64,000 nucleotides of DNA, taken from NCBI GenBank assembly GCA_032164245.1, contig JAVMKO010000002.1, positions 90,905,340-90,969,339 of the forward strand, written 5' to 3'. The translations under genes were made by a program, and so were the position numbers. The stretch comes from Sternotherus odoratus (lineage: Eukaryota; Chordata; Testudines; Kinosternidae). The notes beneath the pieces are model-generated. The model made no database searches, was not told the DNA's origin, and saw only the letters and a list, made by a program, of their open reading frames with translations. Of the stretch, positions 1 through 13,200 are shown one piece after another. Each line of letters opens with the position of its first letter. Within the stretch, counting starts at the first letter, position 1.

Positions 1-1648
1 ATCACCAGAAAAGTGGGCAGAGTTCCCTGTCTCCACAGGCCCCTGCAGGCTGGAATGCTTCTCTCTCTCTCCTTGAGCTGGAGACAAACTGGCCTATGTC
101 CCCAGATAGCTCACCTCCTCCCTTTCTATAACTGGTAGCCCCCTTTGTCGGGTCAACAGGTGACCAGAGTCCTGCCAAGTTACTTCATTACCAAGGCAAC
201 CTCGCCACTGCTAAACCAGTTCTCCTGGTTGAGAGCCAGTGTATTGTTTAGAGCTATTCCATTTCTGTGAGAGAGCACTTAACATCAATAGCCCGCTTTT
301 TTTTTCTTTTACCACCAGCCTTTGGAATTTCAGTCCAGCATGGAGGCAAACAAACAACAGAGAAAGCAAAAGGCTGCACACGCGAAATGGAGTTTGCTGC
401 TAGGTAAAGACACATAGAAGGAGGCATTCACGATTTAGCAGTTTTCATAGTAACACTTCATAATCTCAGCCAGATTCCCAAATTGTCACATAGGCAATTT
501 AACAAAAGCCCATTGAAATCAATGAGAGTCTTTCTTTTGGTTCAGGCACATTATGCTCTCCTTTCCAGCTCTGCCAAAGGTTGAGCAACGGAGTTTATAA
601 TTGCGGGTGGAATTATGGCTTAGTTATGAATTACCTTCTGTCTGGCCTGCTCTCCTGAGTCATTTTTTACAGTAAACTAAACTCTTTGTAAATCACGGTC
701 ATTCATGACTAGTCATTACTGTTACAATGAATCAATGCTGGGGGAGAAATTAAGGATTGGACCCCCGATAAGAAGTCAGTTACAACTGTCCCTGAATTTG
801 GATCTATCACCTAATTAATCTCAGTACAAATAAGGATAAGGGGCAAGGAAAGGTAGACTAAAAAGATGCTTTAACATAAAGGTAAGTATTAAGTATATGG
901 ACAAAACATCTCAGTGGCTTGCATGGGCGTGAAGCCCAGAAACCTCTCCCTCTACAAATGACAGACAAATGTATTTATTCTTTACAGATCAGAGTTCGTC
1001 TAATCATCTGCCTCGAGATGTTGGATCCAGACCTACCACTGTGCTTGGGAATAGCAGCCGGCGCAGGAGGGACTTGAACCTTGAGGACTGCTGGACCAGG
1101 ATCAGGATCACTTCTCAGGTAAATAACCGTTGCGGTATCTCTCTTGATGATACGAACATGGACTGCCACTAGGGAGGACAGCACCTTAGAGCCTGGGAGA
1201 GGGCTTTTAGATCCTCTAGTCTCTAGGCAGATTAATGACCACCTGACCAGTCCTTTTCCCGCTTTCCACAAAAAAGCACCCACCACAAACAAAAGGGCGC
1301 CAAAGTTCCAAAGAGAATGGTAGTCAACATGGCTGCCAAACAACTATTAGACACCATTCAAGATGGTGATTTTAACAAATTTTTGACATTACCATCTCCC
1401 AGGTAAATAATACAAGATACCACATAGACATAAATCAGAGCATGCATATTAAAACATAAATGCTGGACATTAAATCACTGCTATAGCAGCACTGGTTCTT
1501 TTGCTGAAGCTTGCCTCTGATAGCTTGTAATTTGATAAGTGAATGGAGGTTGAGGGACATTTTATACCACCAGGGTCCACAGAAATCACACATGTCCCAG
1601 TCCCAACATAGCTCTGGGACAGTTTTTAAAAACTATATCATAACATAT
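1..1648. other. spacer, no gene recognised
   Basis: I see no supported gene in this stretch. One exon-like segment at about 988-1117 (plus strand) is bounded by TTTACAG on the left and CAG/GTAAAT on the right and is open in one frame. It has no partner exon and no protein family I recognise, so it is not called. Confidence 0.5.
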
Positions 1649-2327
1649 TGTGACGGAGTCAGACCAGAAGGGTATATGAGAGTGCTGGAAGGGAAGTATA
1701 TCAGCCTCAGGATGAGCAGGTCCCTGGCTAGTTCCCTGGCTAGCCAAACAGAGAAGGTTCTAGAAAGCAGCAGAAACAGCTAGCCTGATTGGGACACCTG
1801 AAGCCAATCAGGGGCTGGCTGAAACCACTTTAAAACCCTCCCATTTAGTCAGGTGGGTGTGGGTGTCAGGAGTTTTGGGAGGCGTTGGAGCAGTGAGCGG
1901 TTTGGAGGTGTTGGAGCAGAGAGCAGTTTGGAGGTGTTGGAGCAGAGAGCAGTTTGGAAGGAGGCCCTGAGGTAAGAGTGAAGTGGAGTGTAAAGAAGCA
2001 GGGACTGCTCTGGGGAAGTAGCCCAGGGAATTGTATTGTGTTTGGTGATTAAAAGGTCAGCCATCTTAGCTGATACTATTAGGGTCCCTGGGCTGGAGCC
2101 CGGAGTAGAGGGCGGGCCCGGGCTCCCCCCTTCCTACCTTCCCCAATTAATCACTGAGACTAGGGAGACAACAGAGACTGTGCCAGGAAGGATAACTTCT
2201 CCTCAGTGGCTTATGATGAAAATGGCTCAATAGGCCGTGACCTTGTCTCTAGAGAGAAAGGGCTACGTGGATGGTCACAGTGAGCCTCTGAGGCTAGTGA
2301 AATCCGCCAGGAAACGCAGGACCCACA
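1649..2327 (+). repeat. LTR-like dispersed repeat
   Basis: This 679-bp unit begins TGTGACGGAG and ends ACCCACA, so it has the TG...CA ends of a long terminal repeat. It has a TTTAAAA box near 1830 and an internal 26-bp tandem repeat. The flanks (CATAT and AGTAT) are only a partial target duplication. A similarly starting unit lies at 48566. No coding region or second LTR adjoins it, so a solo LTR is the best reading. I cannot name the family, and another kind of interspersed repeat remains possible. Confidence 0.45.
1874..1952 (+). repeat. 26-bp tandem repeat, three copies
   Basis: Three consecutive copies of a unit containing GGTGTTGGAGCAGAGAGCAG. The second and third copies are identical and the first is diverged. 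They lie inside the LTR-like unit. Confidence 0.85.
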
Positions 2328-2421
2328 AGTATAGTCTTGGAGCTTTGTCATAATATGTAACATAAGATAATAATATAATCATTGTATAATCATGCTTCTG
2401 CTCCTCTTAGCCCTGCTAAGA

Positions 2422-2425
<4 letters not shown>

Positions 2426-2507
<82 letters not shown>
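2426..2507. repeat. (AT)n microsatellite, about 41 units
   Basis: An uninterrupted TA dinucleotide run of about 82 bp. The length suggests a high mutation rate. Confidence 0.98.
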
Positions 2508-2510
<3 letters not shown>

Positions 2511-5500
2511 ATTGGATGCGTTTCTTGGTATAAGCTCCTTGCTTTGAAACACAAAAGTAGACCTGGTCAGAAAGTTTTTGGAAAATGCCAATTTGTGGAC
2601 GGTGAAATATTTTGCAGAAGTGTGTCAGCTTTGTTGAAAGTTCATTTAGAGAGAAAAATATACATTTTGATAAGGTCAAAACTTCAGTTTTTTTGCCATG
2701 GAACATTCCTATTGTCTATTTAGAAAAGCCTTTGTTTCAATTCTTTTTTAAAATGTATTTATAACCCTTTATTTTACCTAAAATCTTAAACTGGAACAAA
2801 ACATTTTGATTTTGCCAAAACAAAATATTTTGATCAACATAGGAAGACTTTTCAACATTTCGATTTGGAGGGGGACATTTCCAACACTGTTTTCATTCTG
2901 TTCTGGAATGGAAAACATTTCAAAATCGCAAAATTCCCCTCAAAACAAATCCAGAACCCACACAGTTATACACAGAAGTTTTCCTGTTACCTTCACTCCC
3001 CTTCCCCCTCCCCCTCCCCCTCCCCCTCCCTACACTAATTAACACATAAGAAACATTTTTTAAAATGTTTAGTTTAAGATTCTTTACAAAGAACTGAATC
3101 TAATTTCACTGATTTTACCAGTTATCAATATGGGTAATTATCATTTCCTTAAGGTAATCCTCATCTCCACTATCCTCTGAAATCCCTTCTTTGCATGTAA
3201 CTGTAGTAGGTTTGAAGTATAAATTCAACTGTCATGACATACAGATACCCTTGGACATTCATCTTTACCCATCCACTATCTGATAAAGTCTTCATTTTCT
3301 CTATAAAACATGCAATACCACAGACTGCCAAGGCCCAAACTACAGTGGGAATGTGGCACTTCTCAGCATATGAGAATATACTGCAGAGAATCCATTTACG
3401 AAGTCTCCGCAAGTCCCTGTATCTTGTATAGCAGTGCTCGTCTGTGGCTGTCTGCATGGGAGAAATGGGTAAACCAAAGGAATAACAGGGAAGTAGAACC
3501 AGAAATTACATGGATCCACTAACTACAAACTTCAGGGAATGCACAATTGCAGGCTGGGATTGGCATTAATAATTATTAGTTTACACTATAGGTGTGTTTG
3601 AAGGCTACTATTGTAAACAATGTTGTGGAGACGGGCATTTTCAGGGAAGTTGTTTGCATTTTGCGTCACTCAAATGACTTGCTAGGATGGGAATTAGGAG
3701 GGCAACAAAGATGAGTAGCCACTTCACTGCAGCATGTACTACCTGGTATGTCTACTCTACAGCCACTTCCCACAGGTTTCCTGCACATCCATTCTGGCAA
3801 AAAAAACAGAACATGTCATGGCCTTAATGCACAAAGCAAAGCCTCCATATTCACCTCATAGGCTGCAAGCACAGCAGCAGTTTTGCCTCAGTAACACTGC
3901 TTGTAGAGTACCAATACATTTTAGAGAATTTACCTGACCCTGGGATACATTTTTGCCTCATAAAGCTGCAGCCTGGGCCTATGAGAAAATTTCCCAAGAT
4001 GAGCAGGAGGATGATTGACCAGCCTCCAATGGACTGAACACCACAACTCCAGCTCTCCCCCACTACCCTTGACTGCTGTGCTAGTGTGTGCACGGTGGAT
4101 ACAAGTGATTACACCCCCTGGATTATTTCAGTCTGTTTGTTACTGAGACATTTTGGTCTTTTTTCATTGCACAGACCAATTCATATGCTGATTCCTACCT
4201 AAATCAGCATGCCCATCATTTATCAATCCATTCCCAAGTGCAGTGGACTCCAACAAACATATCTGAAGAGAAGAGGTTTGGGGGTGGGGGGGGTCTCCAA
4301 TTTTTGATGGAGATAAGAAGAAACCCCACTGTTTCCATTACTGGTCTATAAACCAACTCATCTCAACTCCAGTTTTTCAGAGAACGACGACTCAAGATAG
4401 ATTTCTCCTCCTGCAATGCTTTCTCCACACCAGAGGAACTCCCAGACATGCAGACAGGTATCAGCCTTGCTCAGACAACTTTACTGGACCAGACCTCCAT
4501 TGGAATATATCCAGAAGAGGTTTATGCAAGTCTATATACCTGGCATGAGTGTAAGCATAGCTGAGTCCCCACTGAGGTTCACAGTCACTGAACAGGACTT
4601 TTCCAGTATATCCCCAATAAATGGGTGCAATATGGTATTAAGCTCTACAATCCCTGTGAAAGCCCAGAGATTATCTCTACAACTTCATAGTACACTGGAC
4701 CTCCGCTAGAATGTGGGATTTGGGATCCATGCCAAGTCCCACATTATAGCAGGGACTGTGTTAAAAAGAAAAATGAAATAAATGACTGCATTCTATTTTG
4801 GGATAGCCGAATTCACGTTCTACTGACGTGCGTTCTAGCGAAGGTCCGGTGTATACACTGGAAAGGGACATGAAACATCAAAACATGAGTTCACCCACTA
4901 ATAGGGAATGTGAGCTGGGGATAGACCATCGTGAGACAGGTAGTTGTATGCTATTGAAAATGTGTTGCAATTGTAATCCTGCTCAGTATGAGAGGAACCA
5001 CAGGTTCAGACATTTGGTGTATGCTCTTGGCTGAAGAGCCAAGGGGCGAAGCTACCATCTGTGGGATTATGACTGAATTCCTCTAAATTAGTATTCCCTT
5101 TAAACATAACAATGTGGCAACACCACAGAGCCTCAGCTGGCCCTGGATAGCCAGCTGATCCCTCTGGGGGGTAGAGTGCAGTGCAGAGAGCGGTTCCTGT
5201 TAAGACCAGAAGGGAGCTGCCTCTCACTCTTCGTGGGGAAACTGGCGCTAAGTCATTTGCAGATGACCTGATTCTGGGTTAGTGTTTTGTGCATAGCAAA
5301 GCAGCTACCTCACTGCAATCTACTGAAAGTCAGCCTTTGACACAAGACTGTCTCTCTATTCCTTAACATGGGAGACCCTCCAGCACAATGGGAATGCTAC
5401 TATGACCCCATGGTGGAGGGTGCTTTCCCTCCTTGGGCTCTCTGGAGGAGGTGGGCAGGCTGACTCTTGCTGGATGGTCCAGCCTCCAGAACAGGGCAAG

Positions 5501-6240
5501 GCAATCTGCATGGGAAGAAGGTTGGCAGGATAATCCTCTCAGTAAGAGGGTCTGGTCACCTGCTTTCCACCCTTCGATGGGGTCCCAGGTTGACCTGGTG
5601 ACCAAATGGGACTTGGGACCCAGAACCAAAGACAGCAGATAAGGCAACCCTCAGTGATTGTCTCACTCATGGGAGAACTGTGGTGACCCAGGATGACCCA
5701 ATGGTCAGAATTCTTTTTTGTGTAGGTATGTCCCCTCAAACCATACCCCAATGGAGATTGTTCTCTTGCAGGAGAAGCCACAGAAGAAGGCATAATATTT
5801 GGGCTGCAGCAGTAGAGGAGATGCTTAATAGTCACCCTCCAGAGACTGTGGCTTGGAGTCCCTGGATCCAATTTGTTCTTGGAGCAGTCCTCCAAGCCAA
5901 GAATGGAGCACCCAAGTTGGCCAGAAAGAAGCAGTAGGAACACTTTTCCGCAGAACCACGGGCAGCTTTATTTTTCTCCTGCCGATTTTTCCCGATTCTT
6001 GTGGGATGAAAATATTCTTCCCTGGGACATAAAAATACAGCCCAGGATACTAAATTCCAGTAACCAACCACCTATACAGACACTAGTTCATAATAACCCC
6101 ATTTAGCTGCACTGAAGAGGGTAGGAACGGTAGGTTAGTGAATAAGGCAATAGACTGGAATGCACAGATTTGCATTCAATCCTGGCGTAGCCACATGCTT
6201 CCTGTACACACGTGGAGTATGTGTACATTGTAATAAAAAA
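2508..6240. other. AT-rich spacer with a short CCCCCT tract
   Basis: No gene or confidently classifiable repeat is seen. A CCCCCT hexamer run lies at 2998-3031. The open frames are short, overlap on both strands and lack recognisable motifs. Confidence 0.55.
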
Positions 6241-6436
6241 AAAGGGAGAGACTCAGAGCTCAGGTCAGCTGACTTGGGCTCCAGCTCTAGGGCTATAAAA
6301 TAGCACACAGAGCCCAGGCTCCAGCCCAAGCCCAAACGTCTACCATGCCATGTTATAGTCCCACAAGTCCGAGTCAGTTGACTCGGACCAACCATGCCGC
6401 TGGTCTTTTACTGCAGTGTGGACCTACCCTTGGATA
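6241..6436. mobile_element. decayed palindromic MITE
   Basis: The segment contains the inverted motifs GGTCAGCTGACTTGGGCTC and GAGTCAGTTGACTCGGACC, with GGGCTATAAAATAGCA opposite a diverged counterpart. It ends GCAGTGTGGACCTACCC. This layout resembles a foldback DNA MITE I associate with turtle genomes. The left end is not clear. Confidence 0.5.
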
Positions 6437-7387
6437 CTATCATCCTGCGGGCTATAGAAGTACCTAACTATATGGTGCAAGAAGTGCATCTGAGAAAAAA
6501 AAGGCAGTTTTTATTTTGCTACCGACCATTTTGCTATTAAACCGAACCTGTTCTTTATGGTAGATCAGTAGGACAGTAAAGCAAAACCAAGGGATTGTTG
6601 AAGGCCACATTTTTATAACTTGGCACTATATTAGCGTTCACAACTCAGGTAAACCCACACAAAAAGGGGTATGTATTTGCATATACAAACTCTTGATTTG
6701 CATGGGCAAATGCAGGTATGTGAGAGTGACCTGTTTTATTTGCAGGTGCAAAGCTATTTTAATTGTCCTCACAACCCAGGACATTTTGCACATTTCACAA
6801 GAGTGGAAAAAAGTTTTTATTTTACTCTAAACATTGCATAAAGCAAAGACCAGATGTTTGCCCCAGCTCCTGTTTTTACTCTGCCTCACTCTCCCAGCTG
6901 GAGTTATTAATTATACCTTTTATTCTCTTTTAGCAGCTCTTAACTTTAAAAGATTAAATGGCTTGATTAGCCCTGTTTAGCATTTCCTAGGTGGTTTATT
7001 GAATGTCACATTTAACATTCTGGCACCTCAGAGATGAAGCTAAATTTCTGCAGCCTTGAAGGAATTTTTTTCCAGGGAACAAGAGAAGGGCAATTGTTAT
7101 AAATTGGACATTTTTATTTATACTCCAGCACATACGCACGCACACACACACACACAGCTAAAATTTAATTATTTATAAATGTTGACACATATTTTTTTAA
7201 GTATCTTTGGAAGAAGTTTCTTAGGAACAGTACCTGCACCTATACCAAAAAGAGTGCTCCACAAACTGTCCTCATCTGTCCTTCCTAGCAGATCCTTCTT
7301 GAAAGTATGGAGAGATGACTCAAGATGAGGATGATATGCTACACCAAATTCATTTATTCTAAATAGGACTGAGTCTTTCACCTTGTA
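6437..7387. other. spacer with (AC)n tract
   Basis: Nothing gene-like is seen. A short CGCACGCACACAC tract lies at about 7137-7157. Confidence 0.55.
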
Positions 7388-7480
7388 TTCTATGGCATGT
7401 GTTATACAAGAAGTCAGTGACTAGATGATCACAATGATCTTTTCTGACCCTGGAATTTATGACTCTGGGAACCCTTGCCT
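7388..7480 (+). mobile_element. CR1 LINE 3' end fragment
   Basis: The segment reads like the common CR1 3' tail: a match to the motif for 'tatggcctgtgttatacaggaggtcag', then GACTAGATGATCACAATG and a terminal TATGACTCTGGGA remnant of the ATTCTATGA repeats. The RT is absent, which fits 5' truncation. Confidence 0.65.
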
Positions 7481-7693
7481 GGCTCAAATGGCTGCATCCC
7501 CACTGGCAAAATGGAACCTGTAGTTTACCAACAATAATGCCAGGTGCAGCGCCATCAGTTGCAGCAGGGTTGGGAGCTGTGATGTAGGTAGGGCTTAAAC
7601 AGTTTTACTATTGTATACTCGAACTCTGTTCAGTGAATGGATCTGCATGGGTGGTGAGCTATAGGTCCAATATTTTCCATAGTAAACAGTGGC

Positions 7694-7762
7694 TGGCGCG
7701 CGTGCGTGTGTGTAAATGCAGGGAGGAGAAAGTAAGTGTGTGTGTGTGTGTGCATGTGTGCA
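7694..7762. repeat. interrupted (GT)n/(GC)n tract
   Basis: Two clusters of CGCGTGCGTGTGTG and GTGTGTGTGTGTGTGC are separated by a purine-rich stretch. The alternating purine-pyrimidine composition could favour Z-DNA. Confidence 0.85.
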
Positions 7763-10700
7763 AGTGGGGGAAGGGAGGAGAAAGTCTCTGAATGTCTGAC
7801 CTTCAGCTAGCTGGAACATATTCAGCAATTTAAGGCATTGTCATTGGAGAAATCCTTGTGAATGCCTGAGATCACAGAACCCCTCCATTTGTTTTCAGGC
7901 CTATCTCCAAACTCTGGTTAAATAGCTATCATTTCTGACATTTGCATTCCTCTTACCCCGTAGTGGGGGCGGGGGATGGTGCTATCATAATTACACTACA
8001 TTCTTCTGGATTCCATAATGAGCTATTATTTTGCTAATGGAATATTCAAGTAGTCTGCAGTAATTTATCAAATAGTCCCAAGTCCCATTTTCTCTGTGTG
8101 AATCTTTTTGTTCGCAGGTAAATTGATGTGTGGGGGGTTATCAAGGCTTTTTTGTAATTCAAATTAACCATTCCACCTCCCTTTTTCAAGAAAAGATCTT
8201 TAGGCACGAAATGTTATTTCTTTTAAATAATGTTTAGAATTAGAATTGTGCAGACTTTGTGTGAGTGGTAATTTCTGCATTTTAATTTAGTCTCACAATG
8301 TCTGCATTTCAACACCTAATTTTTACAATTTGCCTAAACCAAAGGGGAGCAAAATGTAATTCAACTTCCTTTTAAATCCATTGTCTGTTCCATTGTCAGA
8401 TTAAACTGCACGGAGTCAGAGATGAAGGACAGAAAATCCTCCTGGTTTTCAGTGTTTTATTTTACTTAAAGTGGAAAAAAAAAGGCCTGAATGTACATAT
8501 AGAATAAATTGAATACTCACCACACGTTTGCACGTTCCACACACATACATTGGGGAAGGGGGGAGGGAGAAAGGGAGGATAGCTAATAGCATTGCAGAGC
8601 AGTGACTGTTCAAAGCATTCTCTGCATCCAACACTCTCTCCTTCAGCGCCTTTCTCAAAACCTCCTCTGCCACAATGACTATAAGAAACCAGCCATTTAA
8701 TAATGGTTTGGGCGATATAGCAGGGGACCGTTAGCATTTTACATACAAGTAACAGAAGAAAAACTGCAAAAGGAAATATACATTGAAAATATTTGGTCCC
8801 TCTGCCATACACACCATTTGCCTGTCATCTTCTTAGACCCCAATCCTGCAATGAGCTCAGCAAAAGCCTACACATATCTCCACTGAGAACAGCCTGTGTA
8901 GAGCTTATTGCCGATTCAGAGCCATAGATTTTAAGTTCTTGAGAACAGCGCCAGTATCTTCCTATAGATCTGTACAGCACCTAACACAATGAGGTTCCAG
9001 TCCTAGTTGGGGTCTCTGGAGACTACTGAGGTGGGGGCTCTCCAGTCAAATATAAATTGTTCCAAACTCCCATCCTGCCTCCAACTTTTGGGGAGGCAGG
9101 AACCACTCCAATGCACATATCTGTTCCAAGATCTTTATCAGATAAAGCCACTAAACAAGGGTATAACACAATACATAAAATCTAAATACTTCACAAAGAG
9201 ACTTTAACTCCATCCATAACAAGCCATCCAAACAGGCTCTGGCCTTTATCCCATAACCCCAGATTAGGGCACTTCCTTCCCTTTACCCAGTGGACAATTA
9301 CAGTGCTCAGCTTAGCTCAAGTGTGACAGCTGCCTTCTTGGCAGACTTACTAGGGATTGAAGCAGGGACCCCCGAGCATAAACTTCTACACTTGAGCTAA
9401 AAATTCATGGCTGTATCAATGCATATCCTTGGTGTATGGGCACACACATCTGTGAGTTACACAAGCTTCTAGTGGCCACATACCCAGGCTGTTCCTTCTC
9501 TGTCTCCACCCTAAAGGCTCAGGCTCTGAGCTTGCTGCAGTCCTGCTGTGAAGTCCCTTCTAGAGTGGCATCCTCATCCTGGATTGCTCAAGGCAGGAAG
9601 TACGGCCCATCCCCTAACCAATCACGGGGATGGCCCTCACAGCACTGCTATTGATACATGGAGTAGGATCCTCAGACAGCAAAGAAGACAGCATCTACTG
9701 AGGACATTTTAACTGTAATGTTGTATTATTAACAAATGAATACAACTTTTTGCAGTTTCTCACATACATCAATGCTTTTAAGAATATCTTAACATGCATG
9801 CTATATCTTAAACCATTTTAACATCCTCCTGCTGAGCCATATCACCCACATTTAAAGTGACAGAATGCTTTGGGAATATACCGTTGCCACAATATCTTTA
9901 AACGTAAATATCTGCGAACTTCACAAAACAACATTTTTTAGTGGAAGGAAGCTGTGTAATGTAAACATTTGGTTCACCCTATAAATGTCTTAAAATACTG
10001 TCATCTGCCTGCAGTAATTTATGTTAACTAGAAGCTAATTATGCCTAATCATGGCTCCAAGTTTCCCATGAGTCTATGGTCAAGTGGTTAGAACTAGAAT
10101 CCACACTAGTATGCTTCAGTCTATGTGCTATGTTTAGGCATGGAAGGATTAGATTGTTAACAGTAAATGTTGGCAAATGTCAATTTCACCATACACAAAC
10201 CTGCAAAAAATATTTCTACTGATAACAATCACCATTTACAGATAGGCAACGTAAGAAAAATGCTGCTTGAAAACTTATTACAGTTTGATTTAAAGATATT
10301 TACTTTTGACATGCAATGTTGGCAATTTGTGTTTTAACAGTTATAAAGGTTTTAACTTTTTGAGTCTCAACATCTACCACATTAAAAATTTATTGTCAGC
10401 TCCCCATTGTCTGACACACACACACACCCCCTCATAATTCCCCACAACTGTGAAAATTTAAAATTGACAAAAATAAAAATGCTTAAAAATAAACATGAGT
10501 ATCTGTCAAAATTATTTTTTTTTAAATCAAATTTTGCCAAGCCCAGTTATAGTGAAGGTTGGCATCAAGCCAGAGAGAGACCTGAACTGAATACTATCAA
10601 AATCCTAAAGAGTAGCTTTGCTTCCTAAAATATAGAGATTTGTTTTTATTTGTTCATTTAATGAAATGTGACTTTATCAATTTAACTTCTGCAGTGATAT

Positions 10701-10932
10701 AGTAATGAAACAAATCCAGTGTTCAGTATCCTGAAACTAGAGAAATTTAAAAACAGATGTATGCCTTGTACCCCACTGAAACACTGGTATGAAGAGACTA
10801 AGAATTTCTCTGATATTTAACAATACTATATATGCCATTATCTACTCTATATCCACAAAGATATTCCTAACACACACTCTGTACCCAAGGAAGGGTGATC
10901 CCTAACCAATATATGGGTGCCAGAAAAGGCCC
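7763..10932. other. spacer, no gene recognised
   Basis: Mostly AT-rich unique-looking sequence. A short (CA)n lies near 10416. Open frames are short and without motifs. I see no supported feature. Confidence 0.5.
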
Positions 10933-11075
10933 CGGTGTAGATGTACCTATCAGCAAAACTACACTTTTATTACTATAGCTTACTTTGCTTGGTGGGTGCT
11001 GAAACAAGCACTGGCAAAAGTGCAGTTTTGCTGATATATGCAGCATTCACACTAGTGTAGACCTGTCCTGAGATA
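10933..11075. mobile_element. MITE fragment with internal inverted repeat
   Basis: Arms of 20 bp (10949-10968 and 11016-11035, ATCAGCAAAACTACACTTTT and its near complement) fold back. The right end carries CACTAGTGTAGACCTGTCC, a typical end of short DNA transposons in this window. The left end is weak (CGGTGTAGATGTACC). Confidence 0.6.
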
Positions 11076-11534
11076 GGCCCAAAATAAAACCTGACCTTTA
11101 CTGTCCCACAAAGCCATACCATTATATGGAAAGGCAGATTCAGATATGTACATAAAATCTCATTTTTTTTTTCATTCATGGGGATGGAATGTCAACTATC
11201 ATCTGGGGAATCAGGAGAGCTGGCATGCTATATCTGTTCATTCCTTAAACTCCCTGTTGAAACGGCCAACAAGTGCCTTAATGTAGCAATTTCTTTCATG
11301 TGGATATCTGCTCATTTGGGGCTGATTTTCAATTGGCAGTCTTGGTGTGAAAAGCTGTGTATCCCTTTATTAATTCTGTGAGCCAATTCACTACACATTT
11401 TTGTATTAAAATGAAACAAAGATTTCTAAGGGGAAAATTGATCATAAATGTTTTCTTTATTATTAATGCAACATGTACAAAAAAAGGACAAAAGAACCAA
11501 AATGTGAAGAATGAAAAACATAAATGTAAAGAGT

Positions 11535-12312
11535 CCTGACAATGGTCCATTACTAGTTAGAAGTGGCCGAATTACCCATAATAATGCAGAAAAGGCAGAA
11601 ATGTTCATGAAATATTTCTGTTCTGCAGCTGGGAGAAAAAACAGATGATATAGTCTCATCATACTGTGATACTAATAATCTTTTCATTCCTGGATGGAAA
11701 CAGAGATTACTAAAGTTAGACAGTTTCAGGTCCTGATAACTTGCATTCAAGAGCCTTAAGAGAGCTGGCCGAGAAGATTGATGAATAGTTAATGTTGATA
11801 TTCAATAAGTCTTGGAGCACTGGGGAAGTTCCAGAAAGGCTGGAAGAATGTATCAATTTTTTAAAAGGATAAACAGGATGGCCGGAGTAATTGTACGTCT
11901 ATCGGTCTGACATCGATCCCAGGCAAGATATGGGTAGCTGATATGGGACTTGACTAAGAACAAGATAAAGGAGGGTAATGTAATTAGTGAAAATCAACAT
12001 GAGTTTATGAAAAATACATCCTATCAAACTTAAATGATTTTTTTTCTAAATGGGATTACAAGTTTGGTTGATAACAGTGATAGTGTTAATATAATATACT
12101 TAAACACAATGTTTTGACAATGAGGGTAATTAACTGTTGGAATACCAAGGATTATAGTGGATTCTCAGTTATGGACATTTTTAAAATCAAAACTGGATGT
12201 TTTTCTAAAAGATTTGCTCTAGGCATTATATTGGGAAGTTCTATGGCCTGTGTTATACAGGAGGTCAGAGGATCACAGAGGTTTCTTCTGGCCTTGGACT
12301 CTAAGAATCTAT
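11535..12312 (+). mobile_element. degenerate CR1-like LINE, RT region plus 3' tail
   Basis: Translating across frameshifts gives remnants of the segment before the CR1 reverse transcriptase (AEMFMKYFCSAAG-like, about 11590), then the NYRPVSLTS region around 11900 and the HGF motif near 12000. A large internal deletion then leads to the CR1 3' tail at about 12215-12312 (GTTATACAGGAGGTCAGAGG). Many frameshifts and stops are present, so this is an old dead copy. The intact RT at 33.9-35.5 kb served as guide. Confidence 0.7.
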
Positions 12313-12514
12313 TAACATTATAGCAGTTTGGAATGCTATTTGATCACGTTTTACTAATCCCACCTGATGATTTCAGCTGACTGGGACCTTACTCTTTAGT
12401 TTATGTTGTTCGGTGCAAAGTGAATGACTAATAAAATTGGATGACTGGGTATGTATAAATCGTACTGGTTTTGCTTCAGTCTAAGACTGTGGACAGTTAC
12501 ACATGCAAACATAG

Positions 12515-12755
12515 AGAGAGGCAGGATGGTCCAGTCGCTGCCAAGGCCTTGGAGACCAAGGATCTCTATCCATCACAGACTTCCTATGGGATCTTGGGAA
12601 GTCACGTGTCTCTGTATGCATCAATTCCCCGCACCTGTTAAAAAAAATGAGGATAATGGTACTTACATACCCCAAAGGGGTGTTATAAAGATAAATAAAA
12701 CAAACATTGTGTGGTACTCAGATACTTCACATTACCATAGTAATAGGGCCCATAA
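12515..12755 (+). mobile_element. tRNA-derived SINE (turtle Cry-like)
   Basis: The order of sub-motifs matches a tRNA-derived turtle SINE: a degenerate head with GGATGGTCCAGT, then GGGATCTTGGGAAGTCACG, CTCTGTATGCATCAATTCCCC, AAAATGAGGATAATGGTACTT and GGTACTCAGATACTTCAC. The family is old and the copy is diverged. It resembles the copy at 17500. Confidence 0.75.
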
Positions 12756-13200
12756 AATTCTTAGATTAAATGTAAATTCACATTTCATGACTTTTGAATA
12801 CTGACTAATATTTAGACAGTGAACTCTTTGGGGCAGAGACTAATAGTTGGTGTTTGTCCAGTGACTATCATAATGGTCCTTGGTCTTGGTTGGTCTCTAA
12901 GTGCTACCATGATAACAACAACAACAACAACCACCACCTAAGTTTTAGCATTCTCTTAATGCTTTTGTTTCTAGGAGATACTTCCTCAGAAGCATCCCGT
13001 TCTCTCAACAACAACAACAAAAATGTCAAAGGAGAGTTTGAAACTTGTCTAGATTTTTCCCATTTCATCATCACAAGAACTTAGTAGGAAATATTGTTTA
13101 ATTACACTTGACCAAAGAAATGTTTTTCATAACAGTGGCATTCACACATTCCAATTCTATGATGATCCATTTCCAAGTGTAACGTATCACTACTCTTTTA

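Noticed and set aside
1040..1095. Minus-strand GGTTCAAGTCCCTCC, reminiscent of a tRNA B box
   Set aside because: No matching A box at the right spacing and no cloverleaf could be traced; a tRNA or SINE call is not supported.
988..1117. Exon-like segment on the plus strand with TTTACAG acceptor and CAG/GTAAAT donor, open frame
   Set aside because: No partner exon with matching phase, no recognised protein family, and an equally long open frame on the opposite strand. Not enough support for a gene call.
3170..3457. 95-codon minus-strand frame as a host exon
   Set aside because: It is overlapped by two open frames on the other strand. There is no splice context I trust and no recognised domain.
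12914..13022. ACA/AAC trinucleotide runs as a microsatellite locus
   Set aside because: The runs are short (five or six units) and interrupted; they are not notable beyond simple-sequence background.
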